The translations under genes were made by a program, and so were the position numbers. Under the pieces are notes generated by a model. That model saw only the letters and a list, made by a program, of their open reading frames with translations, searched no databases and was not told the origin of the DNA. A stretch of 64,000 nt of DNA from Blastocatellia bacterium (GTDB lineage: Bacteria; Acidobacteriota; Blastocatellia; Chloracidobacteriales; Chloracidobacteriaceae): NCBI GenBank assembly GCA_019695185.1, contig JAIBAN010000023.1:25909-89908 (forward strand), read 5' to 3'. Positions 42,186 through 49,520 of this stretch are shown piece after piece. Within the stretch, counting starts at the first letter, position 1. The number at the start of each line of letters is the position of its first letter.

Positions 42186-44936
42186 TTAAACCGTGATGCG
42201 CTCGTTGCGCAACAAATCACCGGTTTGCACATCCACCAGCACGACCCGTCCCCGGTCATCCGTACAGCAACACATCTGGTTGCGAAAACTGATATGGGCT
42301 GCGGAAGCTCCAGCCAAAATCCACGAAGCCCGCAACCGGATTTCACTCAAATCAAAGAGCCGGATTTCAACCCCCCGGATGGTTTTGGCGGCCAGTGCAA
42401 TCCAATGGTCAGAAATTTCCAGGCCACAGGGCGTGCAAACGTCGGTTGCCAGTTCCCTGCTCTGTTCCTTGGTGCGACAGAACCATAAACGCAGCCACAG
42501 ATTTTGAAACGTGTCAGAGCCGACCGGGGAAAATCCAAGGTCAGCCACATAGCCATCCGGTGAAACATTGACCAGCCGGTCGTGACAGCCAAAAGCATAG
42601 GGGTTGGTCCGGTCCCGATTGCGCAGCGTCAAATGTGGAAAGGCGTAATTCCAAAGCTCCAGTTCGCCCCCATGGTTCCATTCCTCTTTTCCTGTGACAA
42701 TAGCCAGTTTTTTCGCCGAACGGGAGATGGACAACGCGGTTCCGATTTCCGGCACCCGCCAGATGGACTCGAACCGCCGGGCGGTGGCGTCAATAGCCAG
42801 CACATCCTCGCGGTAACCGACAAACCACAACGACCCGTCAAAAGACCCGGCCCAGGAATGGAATTCGGCGTCACACCAGTCTTCGGCCTTGCCGCTGTGC
42901 AGGTCCAGCCGGGTCAGACGGTTGGCCGGCCCCCGGCGGGCGATGGCCAGCGCCCGGTTGCCCACATCCGACAGCACCAGCGTGTCGGCAGGCAGGTCAT
43001 AATGCCGGAGCAGCTTTCCTTTGCGGCTCAAGCGGCGGAGTCCGGCCTCGCCGAGTGCCACCAGCAGCGAGCCATCCGGCAGCAGGGCGGCATCGGAGAC
43101 GGCCAGATTTCCGGCGTCCGATGTATCAAAATCATAGCGCATCGGTTCCCGCAGCCGGTCCAGGGTCACCGGAGCATCCTGCCGGGGCAGCTTGGGCAGG
43201 TCCGCCCGCAAAACCGGGTCGTTGGTAAATTGGGTATAACGGTCCAGGGTTTCATTCGTCAGGTGCAGAAACCCGTTGGTTGCATCACGGGCAACCGTCC
43301 GCACAGCGGCACGGGCCAGCGTCCGTTTGGCGGTGGAACCTTCGCCGCCTGTCAACCGCTCGGTCAGGGTCTGCCGCTGAAACACGGTTTCCTTGTCTTC
43401 GGCAGCAAGCATGGCCAGCACCTGGGGACGAACAGCGGGAAAGGTTTCGGGCAGCAGTTCCAGCTTGCGGACCAGCATTTGGGCACCGCCCACGCCACCT
43501 ACGGCAATTCCCTGTTCAATCCAGGCTTCGGCCAGTTTTCGGGCGGAATCAATCGGCCAGATGGTCTCGACCGCCAGAGCAAAATCACCCGCCTCGGCCT
43601 GCACCCCGGCCCACAGCAACCGTAGTTTTTCCGCCGCTGCCCGGTCGGTCCGTTCCAACCGCAGAATGGCATCGGCAAAAGCGCCGGTCCGGCGGGCAAT
43701 CGCAATCGCCCGCTGGATGTCACCGGCAATAAACCACTGGCGCACCACCAGCCCCGGAGCCAGATGGCGGGCCTCAGCCATTTCCGCCGCCAGTTGCAGT
43801 TTTCCATGTCGTTCCAGAAATGCGACGGCTTCCTCGTTTTCCAAGAGCAACTCCGCCAGCACAAAAGCCGCCTCTTCGATTTTTCCCTGAGCCACCAGCC
43901 GGTCAAACGCCGCCCGGTACAATTTTCGCAAATAGGAAAACGTGTCATTGCCCAGATTGATGGACGACGCACTGCTATTGCGGGCTGGATTGATACTCAA
44001 ATTGGGCCGGGGTTGAAAATTTGTCTCATACGAGGGGACGGTTTTTAATGAATCGGGCAGGTTGTTGAGGGGGATGGCGTGGCGCAGGGCGTCGTCCAAA
44101 TTTCCCTCTTCAAACATATTCATCAGGTTTGACAGATATTCGGCCTGTTTCTGCCCGATATACTGTGACAGCCGGGTGGCCATCACCACTTTCTGAGTCA
44201 GCCGCTGGAACTGGCCTGAAATCCGGTCAAACCAGGATTCGCCGGACTTGCCCCCACCGCCCGAACCACCGCCAAACCAGGAGGAAACCATGTCTGAAAT
44301 GGAATTGGTGACGGTTTCAAACATGCCGCCGAGGGAATCACCGGTTGAGGCTGGTGGTGGTGCCGCAGCCGGTCGCGGTGCAGCGGCGGGGCGGCCAGCT
44401 TTGAGCAATTCGGCAATAATGGCAGCACGTTCGGGGTCTTCGGGTGGGACGCCGGTAAATTTCTGGCGCGGGTCAAAGGGAGCTTCCTCCGCTACCAGCT
44501 TGGGTTTGGCCGGAGGCGCGCCCAGGGTGGCCGTGCCCGCTGCCGTAAAACCTGCTACATCCAGCCACAGCGCGGGGTCCACCAGTTGTTCGCCGGAAAA
44601 ACGCTCGACCCGCAGGGAATTGCCTTCCAGCCAGACCACCGCGCCGAGTGGCCATTCCTGTTTGGCAGGTTCCCCGGCAGCCACGGGAAACCCAATCAGC
44701 CGCCGGTCCACTTCAACCAGCGGAAGGCCCGGAGCAGTGGCACAGACGGTTTTCCGCAGTTGCGGCAAATCTACCAGGATATTGTGCCCTACCTGATAAA
44801 TCTGGGTCCCCGGCTGCCACAGTGCCAGGGCACGGTTCCGTACCTCTGCCTCTCCAATGGTTTCAGTATCAAGCAAAAAGGCTTTGGCTTGAATGACTCC
44901 CTGGTGGATTGGCTTTTTTGGCAAAAACGAAGACAT
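42186..44936 (-). CDS. bpX6-like protein of a MoxR-vWA-beta-propeller ternary system
   Basis: A 916-residue cytosolic protein. Residues 1 to about 130 (IHQGVIQAKAFLLDTE, VGHNILVDLPQL, LPLVEVDRRLIGFP, LVDPALWLDVAGF) resemble the bpX6 domain named for ternary MoxR-vWA-beta-propeller conflict systems. A Pro/Ala/Gly-rich linker follows near 185-245. Residues about 330-560 are alpha-helical (AAFVLAELLLENEEAVAFLE, LRLLWAGVQAEAGDFALAVE), and the last 300 form repeated strands (LLPDGSLLVALGEAGLRRLS, GNRALAIARRGPANRLTRLD, VSPDGYVADLGF) like a propeller. It would be the sensing or substrate component. It ends a minus-strand run headed by the MoxR gene. The start has no Shine-Dalgarno. Confidence 0.65.
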   Translation of the reverse strand: MSSFLPKKPIHQGVIQAKAFLLDTETIGEAEVRNRALALWQPGTQIYQVGHNILVDLPQLRKTVCATAPGLPLVEVDRRLIGFPVAAGEPAKQEWPLGAVVWLEGNSLRVERFSGEQLVDPALWLDVAGFTAAGTATLGAPPAKPKLVAEEAPFDPRQKFTGVPPEDPERAAIIAELLKAGRPAAAPRPAAAPPPASTGDSLGGMFETVTNSISDMVSSWFGGGSGGGGKSGESWFDRISGQFQRLTQKVVMATRLSQYIGQKQAEYLSNLMNMFEEGNLDDALRHAIPLNNLPDSLKTVPSYETNFQPRPNLSINPARNSSASSINLGNDTFSYLRKLYRAAFDRLVAQGKIEEAAFVLAELLLENEEAVAFLERHGKLQLAAEMAEARHLAPGLVVRQWFIAGDIQRAIAIARRTGAFADAILRLERTDRAAAEKLRLLWAGVQAEAGDFALAVETIWPIDSARKLAEAWIEQGIAVGGVGGAQMLVRKLELLPETFPAVRPQVLAMLAAEDKETVFQRQTLTERLTGGEGSTAKRTLARAAVRTVARDATNGFLHLTNETLDRYTQFTNDPVLRADLPKLPRQDAPVTLDRLREPMRYDFDTSDAGNLAVSDAALLPDGSLLVALGEAGLRRLSRKGKLLRHYDLPADTLVLSDVGNRALAIARRGPANRLTRLDLHSGKAEDWCDAEFHSWAGSFDGSLWFVGYREDVLAIDATARRFESIWRVPEIGTALSISRSAKKLAIVTGKEEWNHGGELELWNYAFPHLTLRNRDRTNPYAFGCHDRLVNVSPDGYVADLGFSPVGSDTFQNLWLRLWFCRTKEQSRELATDVCTPCGLEISDHWIALAAKTIRGVEIRLFDLSEIRLRASWILAGASAAHISFRNQMCCCTDDRGRVVLVDVQTGDLLRNERITV

Positions 44937-44950
44937 TTTGATATTTGAAG

Positions 44951-45018
44951 CCGCGAAATACGCGAAAAAAAGAGAAAAAAATTGTTTTTGTTTTCGCGTA
45001 TTTCGCGTGTTTCGCGGT
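44951..45018. repeat. inverted repeat (CCGCGAAATACGCGAAA type)
   Basis: The left arm CCGCGAAATACGCGAAA and the right arm TTTCGCGTATTTCGCGTGTTTCGCGG pair over 17 bp or more; the unit CGCGAAATA repeats within. It fills the gap between two genes of the ternary system. Confidence 0.85.
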
Positions 45019-45038
45019 TTAGTAAATTCGTGAAAAAA

Positions 45039-46880
45039 TCACCGATTCTCGGCCAGATAGCGCAACACGACAGCTTCCAGCCCAAAGGAATATACCACCA
45101 CTTCGCCATCTGCCGTCAGATATGCCAGGTGCGGAGTGGTTTCGCAAACCTTGACCTCGACAATTTCAGCCCCGGCGCGGGGCAGTGTCCGGCTCCAATC
45201 CTTGCCCAGCAGCCAGATGGTCCGGTTGTCATCCTCCACGACAATGAGCCCCGGACTGCTGCCGTTCCAGCGGCCCAACCGGCCTATGACGCCCACCACT
45301 CTGGTTCCGCTGGGCTGCTGGAAAAAATAGTTTGAGTCCCCGACCACAACCCATTTTCCCGTGAATTGTTCCAGTGCCACCAGACTCTGGAGGTGCGTAT
45401 TGCCAAATCCGATAAAAGCCTGCTGGCCTTCACCTTCGACGGTGCGAGCACTTCGTTCCGGATACCATTTCCGGGTCTGCGGGTCCTGGTTCAGGCCCTG
45501 CGACACAATCCGGAACTCAGCGCCTTTTTGGCAGACATACACGGCTTTGGTTGTGCTGGCACCATAGGTTCCCGTGAGAAAAGCCCCCAGAGCCAGCACG
45601 TCCCCTGTCTGACAGGTGCAACTGAGCAGTGAATTATTTTGCCGGAGCGTAAACAGATGGCGGGTGCCGTCCAGCAGCAAAATTTCAGACTGGGTTTCCG
45701 AAACCGGGACAATCACACCGGAATGGAGCAATGAATTTTTGGCCGTGGTGAGAAAAGGCGAAGACTGGGAATCAAGCAGGTAATCGCCCACTCGAAAAGG
45801 CAGAAACGTGCTCCCGCTTTTGACACATTCCACCCGCAGGGTGTCGTGACCGTGTTCCGAAACCAGAACCAGGGTTTTTTTATGCCGAATGGCCGCCAGC
45901 ACCGGTTTTCCGCTTTGACTGTGCCAGAGTTTTGGTTTTCCCATCCCGGCGGCGGCAGAGTTGGGAATCGGAAAGGAAACCACGCCTCCGTCGGCAGCGC
46001 GGGCAAAAAGCTTTGAACCGCCAAAAGCAAACTGGAAATTCGAAACCGGTTGGTACTGGCTTTTGTTTTTTTGGGATGGAGTGGAAACCGCCGCTGCCTC
46101 AAACGGGTCGCGCAGCAACCGCACTGAGGCCCGCTCGTCCGGCAAATCAAGGCGGACCGATTCGGTTTTTTTGCGGGCAGTCTGGATGGTGACTGCCAAA
46201 AACCGCTCGTTCGGTTCCAGCGGGTCAGTTACGGTCAGAAAAGAAACTCCGCGACTGGCTTCAAAGTTTTGGAGCCGTTCGCCACCAACCAGCCAGAAAT
46301 CAAGGGTCTGATTGGTTCCGCCCAATTGCTGTCGCCAATGGCGCAGGTTTTCTTCCGTGACTTCAAATGGGCTTCGCGCCGTGAGCAAATGCCTGACGGA
46401 ATTTTCCGTGACGTCCTGCACCAGCGGAGCCTGGACCGCCTGGGCAATGCCCCATTCAAAACTGGTACTGCCTTTGCCGGCCCGGCTGGCCAACACCACC
46501 AGGGCGGCCAGATGCACAATCCGGGGAGCGCCCAGTTGATTCGGCCCTGCGTCGAACAGGACCACCGAACGGCGTGCCCCGGCAGGGGTCCGGGTGGCGG
46601 TTTGCAAAAACAGGTGTTCGCCTTCGGTTGCCCGCCGCAAAAATTCCTCAGGCAATTCATCCGCCAGCAGCCATTCAGTGTTCAACAATCGTTCGTAGGA
46701 ACCACGCCGGTGAATGCCGTCAAATCCGTCCGGTTCACCCTGTCCGGTGGAAGCCCCTATTTGCAGCGGTCCGACCAGCACATCCAGCCGTTGAATGAGC
46801 GGCCCCAGCGCTGCGATTGTCTCGCGGGGAAAAATTTTAAGGAGTGGCCCCCAGCGGGCCAGTGAACGCGGAAGTTCCAT
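45039..46880 (-). CDS. vWA-like / beta-propeller component of the ternary system
   Basis: A 613-residue protein. The N-terminal 200 residues contain RRSVVLFDAGPNQLGAPRIV and HLAALVVLASRAGKG, in the place of a von Willebrand A fold, but the metal motif DxSxS reads D-A-G-P-N, so metal binding is probably lost. The remaining 400 residues show about seven strand repeats (VLAIRHKKTLVLVSEHG, LLLDGTRHLFTLRQNN, VALEQFTGKWVVVGDSNYFF, GLIVVEDDNRTIWLLG, PHLAYLTADGEVVVYSFG), a beta-propeller. In these systems a MoxR ATPase is thought to act with a vWA partner on propeller-bound targets. The start has no Shine-Dalgarno and lies 5 bp from the repeat array. Confidence 0.6.
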   Translation of the reverse strand: MELPRSLARWGPLLKIFPRETIAALGPLIQRLDVLVGPLQIGASTGQGEPDGFDGIHRRGSYERLLNTEWLLADELPEEFLRRATEGEHLFLQTATRTPAGARRSVVLFDAGPNQLGAPRIVHLAALVVLASRAGKGSTSFEWGIAQAVQAPLVQDVTENSVRHLLTARSPFEVTEENLRHWRQQLGGTNQTLDFWLVGGERLQNFEASRGVSFLTVTDPLEPNERFLAVTIQTARKKTESVRLDLPDERASVRLLRDPFEAAAVSTPSQKNKSQYQPVSNFQFAFGGSKLFARAADGGVVSFPIPNSAAAGMGKPKLWHSQSGKPVLAAIRHKKTLVLVSEHGHDTLRVECVKSGSTFLPFRVGDYLLDSQSSPFLTTAKNSLLHSGVIVPVSETQSEILLLDGTRHLFTLRQNNSLLSCTCQTGDVLALGAFLTGTYGASTTKAVYVCQKGAEFRIVSQGLNQDPQTRKWYPERSARTVEGEGQQAFIGFGNTHLQSLVALEQFTGKWVVVGDSNYFFQQPSGTRVVGVIGRLGRWNGSSPGLIVVEDDNRTIWLLGKDWSRTLPRAGAEIVEVKVCETTPHLAYLTADGEVVVYSFGLEAVVLRYLAENR

Positions 46881-46885
46881 AGATT

Positions 46886-47022
46886 ACATGTGCCATTGCC
46901 CATTTGCCAGGTGCCAGGTGCCATTGCCCATTTGCCATTTGCCATTATTCAAAGGCCACAGATGCGGCTGACTGCCGGGCTTTCTCTAAAATCGCAAATC
47001 GCAAATGGGCAATGGCACATGT
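46886..47022. repeat. mirrored array of ATTTGCC-type units
   Basis: The outer arms ACATGTGCCATTGCCCATTTGC and GCAAATGGGCAATGGCACATGT are perfect over 22 bp. More CATTTGCC and GGTGCCA units lie on the left side only, and CGCAAAT units on the right. The right arm touches the stop codon of the bpX5-like gene. Confidence 0.88.
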
Positions 47023-47507
47023 CACGGCTGGCTGCGGAAGGCTTCCAAAACAGAGCGAGCCGGTGAACGGGCCTCGACCAAAGACAAAACGGTTTGCAGT
47101 GTCGGCAGCACCACCAACGGGGGCTTCAGATGGGGAAACCGTTGCCGCAGGGCTTTTTCCAGCAAGGGCACCGGCACATTGGGGTCAAGCGTCGTCGGCA
47201 GGTAAAACATGGCTGACGTTTCACTGTGGCCCAGGTAACAGGCTCCGTCCACCCAGGGAAGCCGGTCTGCCTCACCCATCACCACAATGACGTTGACTCC
47301 GGCGACGCCGCGCAGATGTTCCAGTTCTTCATCCGAACGCAACAGGAGCCGGTTTGCCAGTTGCCGGGCGGCTTCACCGGTGGCGGCCACGCCAGCCGCA
47401 GGCCGGGGAATTCTGCGTGGTTTCCATTGAACTGAAACTGAGGACTGAGGACTGAGGACTGAGGACTGAGACGAAACGGGGGACGAAGATGGTGTTTTCT
47501 TGTTCAT
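47022..47507 (-). CDS. bpX5-like protein of the ternary system, 5' end built from a heptamer repeat
   Basis: A protein of up to 161 residues. From about residue 37 the text GVAATGEAARQLANRLLLRS, LRGVAGVNVIVVMGEADRLP, WVDGACYLGHSE and AMFYLPTTLDPNVPVPLLE agrees with the bpX5 domain of MoxR-vWA-beta-propeller systems as I recall it. Residues about 13-24 (SSQSSVLSPQSSVS) are the direct translation of TCAGTCC heptamers, which run through all three frames without a stop. Either the repeat was added to the gene or translation begins further in, for example at the GTG of GVAATG. It lies between the vWA-like gene and moxR. Confidence 0.6.
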   Translation of the reverse strand: MNKKTPSSSPVSSQSSVLSPQSSVSVQWKPRRIPRPAAGVAATGEAARQLANRLLLRSDEELEHLRGVAGVNVIVVMGEADRLPWVDGACYLGHSETSAMFYLPTTLDPNVPVPLLEKALRQRFPHLKPPLVVLPTLQTVLSLVEARSPARSVLEAFRSQP

Positions 47508-47584
47508 AACCTAAAGCTCTCAAATTGTAATGAGAACCAGTTTTTATTGAAAACTCAGTCCTCAGTCCTCAGTCCTCAGTCCTG
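47438..47584. repeat. mirrored heptamer array (GGACTGA) overlapping a coding start
   Basis: Four to five GGACTGA units (47438-47470) lie inside the 5' part of the bpX5-like gene, about 82 bp follow, then four TCAGTCC units (47553-47584). A further CCTCAGTCC at 47593 supplies the last codons and stop of moxR. Confidence 0.92.
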
Positions 47585-47595
47585 ATAGAAAGTCC

Positions 47596-48726
47596 TCAGT
47601 CCTTTTGAAGTGCATCCACGATTTTTTTGCGGAGCTGCGCCAGTTCGTCAGGCATCATTTCAGGAGCAAACCCGGCGTCAATTTCGCGGGCGACTCCTTC
47701 CAGTTTCAATTGCCAGGCTTCGAAATCAGCAGGCACGCCAGTGGTTGGACGACCGGTCAGAATTTCGCTTCCCAGTTTGATGATACGGGCAGCGCGCACC
47801 AGCGGCCCATTGGAGGCTTCCTCAGCCGCAGCGGTGAGCGTGGCATTTTCGGTGACAGCCAGCATTTCCCGCAGGATTTCGCGGGCCAGCGTCTGTTCGT
47901 CTTTGGTCGGAACCGCCAGCACCAGCGGCCACAAGTCGGCTTCCGTGGGCGTTGCCCGCCCGGCCAGAATACCCGCAGCGGCAATCAGTTTTTGCACCTT
48001 CACCGCCCGCCGGTCGGTCAGTGTAATGCCGTTGGAACGCAGCACCCGCAGTGCATGAGCCAAAACCGGACGCATCCGGGTCAAATCTACCTGGAGCGCC
48101 TTGGTTGCCAGTTCATCCAGAATGCCCAGCGAGGCTTTCTGCAAGGCGACATCCTGCAAGGTCTGCCAGCCTCCTTCAAGCAATTCCTCCAGCCGTGGGT
48201 CGGGAATCGGGTCCACAAACGCCCGGACCAGAAACCGGTCGGCAAAGGCTGCCAGTGATTCATCATGCGGAAGGCTGTTGGCGGCCCCCACACAAAGCCG
48301 CAACGGACAGGTCTGCCGGGTATGGCCGCGCCGGAACACCCGTTCGTTCAAAATGCCGAGCAGCGTGTTCAAAATCGCCGTTGAACCAAGGAAAATTTCA
48401 TCCAGAAAAGCAATTTCAGCTTCAGGCAGCATGCCAAAGGTTTCGGTTTCAACCGTTCCCTCTTTGAGTTTGCGTAAATCAATTGGACCGAAAATTTCAC
48501 TCGGTTCGGTAAAACGGCCCAACAGATATTCGAAATACACACCGCCGGTGGCGCGGGCAACCCGGCGCACGGCTTCGCTTTTGGCGGTTCCGGGCGGGCC
48601 AATCACCAGCACATGCTCACCGGCAACAGCCGCCAGGGCAACGGTTTCAACCAGGGCTTCACGTTCAACCAGCCCACGACTGACACTGTTTAAGGCTTCA
48701 CGAAGAATGGAGACGGAATCTTGCAT
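47596..48726 (-). CDS. MoxR/RavA-type AAA+ ATPase of the ternary system
   Basis: A 376-residue AAA+ protein. Walker A is G43-PPGTAKS-50, Walker B FLDEIF with D109 and E110, and the helix-2 insert reads GRFTEPSEIFGPIDLRKLKEG, as in RavA-like MoxR. AANSLPHDESLAAFADRF holds sensor 1 and the arginine finger region, and the lid lies at about 215-280. MoxR ATPases remodel or activate metal-centre proteins with a vWA partner. The last two residues and the stop (AAG GAC TGA) come from a heptamer unit. It heads the bpX5, vWA and bpX6 genes and is preceded by two small genes. Confidence 0.88.
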   Translation of the reverse strand: MQDSVSILREALNSVSRGLVEREALVETVALAAVAGEHVLVIGPPGTAKSEAVRRVARATGGVYFEYLLGRFTEPSEIFGPIDLRKLKEGTVETETFGMLPEAEIAFLDEIFLGSTAILNTLLGILNERVFRRGHTRQTCPLRLCVGAANSLPHDESLAAFADRFLVRAFVDPIPDPRLEELLEGGWQTLQDVALQKASLGILDELATKALQVDLTRMRPVLAHALRVLRSNGITLTDRRAVKVQKLIAAAGILAGRATPTEADLWPLVLAVPTKDEQTLAREILREMLAVTENATLTAAAEEASNGPLVRAARIIKLGSEILTGRPTTGVPADFEAWQLKLEGVAREIDAGFAPEMMPDELAQLRKKIVDALQKD

Positions 48727-48758
48727 GGGGTCCAGGGTTCAGAGTTCAGGGTTCAGGA
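48727..48758. repeat. single-arm heptamer repeat (GGGTTCA)
   Basis: Four units (GGTCCAGGGTTCAGAGTTCAGGGTTCAGG) directly before the moxR start codon, with no mirrored partner nearby. They occupy the position where a Shine-Dalgarno would be. Confidence 0.8.
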
Positions 48759-48782
48759 AAGAAAAAAAGAGTACCGAAGAAT

Positions 48783-48989
48783 TCAACGGTTTTCCAAGGC
48801 GTTCCGGATTTCGGCAAAAATTTGCCGGACTGTTTCCGCAGGGAAATTGACCTGCGTCCACCATTGCGGCTCGTGGTCAAAGAAGTTCTCTATCTGACAA
48901 ACGGCTCGAAATGCCTGCTCGTCGTCCAAGCTCTCCACACCATAAAAAACCATCTCGCCATGCAGGCGGACATAGTTTTCGCTGGTCAT
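48783..48989 (-). CDS. small hypothetical protein upstream of moxR
   Basis: A 68-residue protein rich in acidic and aromatic residues (LHGEMVFYGVESLDDEQAFR, FFDHEPQWWTQVNFPAETVR). I do not recognise the family. The ATG at 48989 was chosen over one 14 codons upstream because the conserved-looking part begins there, though no strong ribosome-binding site decides it. It lies 56 bp before moxR on the same strand, so it may be a further part of the ternary system or a regulator of it. Confidence 0.55.
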   Translation of the reverse strand: MTSENYVRLHGEMVFYGVESLDDEQAFRAVCQIENFFDHEPQWWTQVNFPAETVRQIFAEIRNALENR

Positions 48990-49035
48990 GGTGGGTGAGG
49001 TCCAATTTTGGCGGCGCGGTTGCTGCGGCACAAGG

Positions 49036-49272
49036 TTACGGTTTTATCTGGCGGGTTGGCGTAAGGTTGGTCAGTTCATCTTCCAGCCGGTCCACTTTCA
49101 GACCCAAGCGGCGGACTTCTGCCCGAACGTCCAGGGTATCGTCGTTGAGCAGGCTGATTTTGCGTTCGATTTTGTCGAGTCTTTCATTTGTTTCGCGCCT
49201 AAACTCGCCAATAATCTGCGTTACATTATCTATTCGTTCAAGGACGGTTTCAATCGTGGGCTTGGTATGCAT
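49036..49272 (-). CDS. small coiled-coil protein
   Basis: A 78-residue protein, almost all heptad helix (TIETVLERIDNVTQIIGEFR, RLDKIERKISLLN, VRRLGLKVDRLEDELTNL). The ATG at 49272 has a perfect AGGAGG 7 bp upstream. Proteins of this type are common and of unknown role, often proposed as oligomerisation partners. It is 46 bp upstream of the 68-residue gene and may be the first gene of the ternary-system operon. Confidence 0.7.
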   Translation of the reverse strand: MHTKPTIETVLERIDNVTQIIGEFRRETNERLDKIERKISLLNDDTLDVRAEVRRLGLKVDRLEDELTNLTPTRQIKP

Positions 49273-49328
49273 AGCAATTCCTCCTTTGCCACCCCTTGTA
49301 CCTGCGGCAAATTTTACCACGGAAGAAA

Positions 49329-49427
49329 AAAAGCGGCGCGATTTGTTTCATCGCGCTTTTGCTCTGCAAAACCAAGGTTACGAGCAAATGACCACAGCAG
49401 CGCGATGAAACAAATCGCGCCGCTTTC
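49329..49427. repeat. inverted repeat (AGCGGCGCGATTTGTTTCATCGCGCT)
   Basis: The arms AAGCGGCGCGATTTGTTTCATCGCGC and GCGCGATGAAACAAATCGCGCCGCTT are a perfect 26-bp stem around about 40 bp. The core GCGCGATTTGT is shared with the element at 40600, so the two are related. It separates the divergent small gene and tex. Confidence 0.88.
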
Positions 49428-49489
49428 TGGCCACCATTGTCTTAAACCTCCATTTTAGTGTATGAAACAAAAGGGCTTCCAAAGCCCCA

Positions 49490-49518
49490 GACCCTAAACC
49501 CTAAACCCTAAACCCTAA
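49490..49518. repeat. single-arm heptamer repeat (CCCTAAA)
   Basis: Four CCCTAAA units end 2 bp before the tex start codon; there is no mirrored partner. The unit is equal to the plant telomere repeat, which I take as coincidence. Confidence 0.85.
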
Positions 49519-49520
49519 AG

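Noticed and set aside
42582..43625. A 347-codon open frame on the plus strand within the bpX6-like gene
   Set aside because: Low-complexity Gln/Arg-rich translation without domains; it is a shadow of the minus-strand gene.
49490..49518. Telomere-like CCCTAAA repeat suggesting eukaryotic contamination
   Set aside because: It lies between bacterial genes at the tex start and is one of many heptamer units in this window; the match to the plant telomere unit is best explained by chance.
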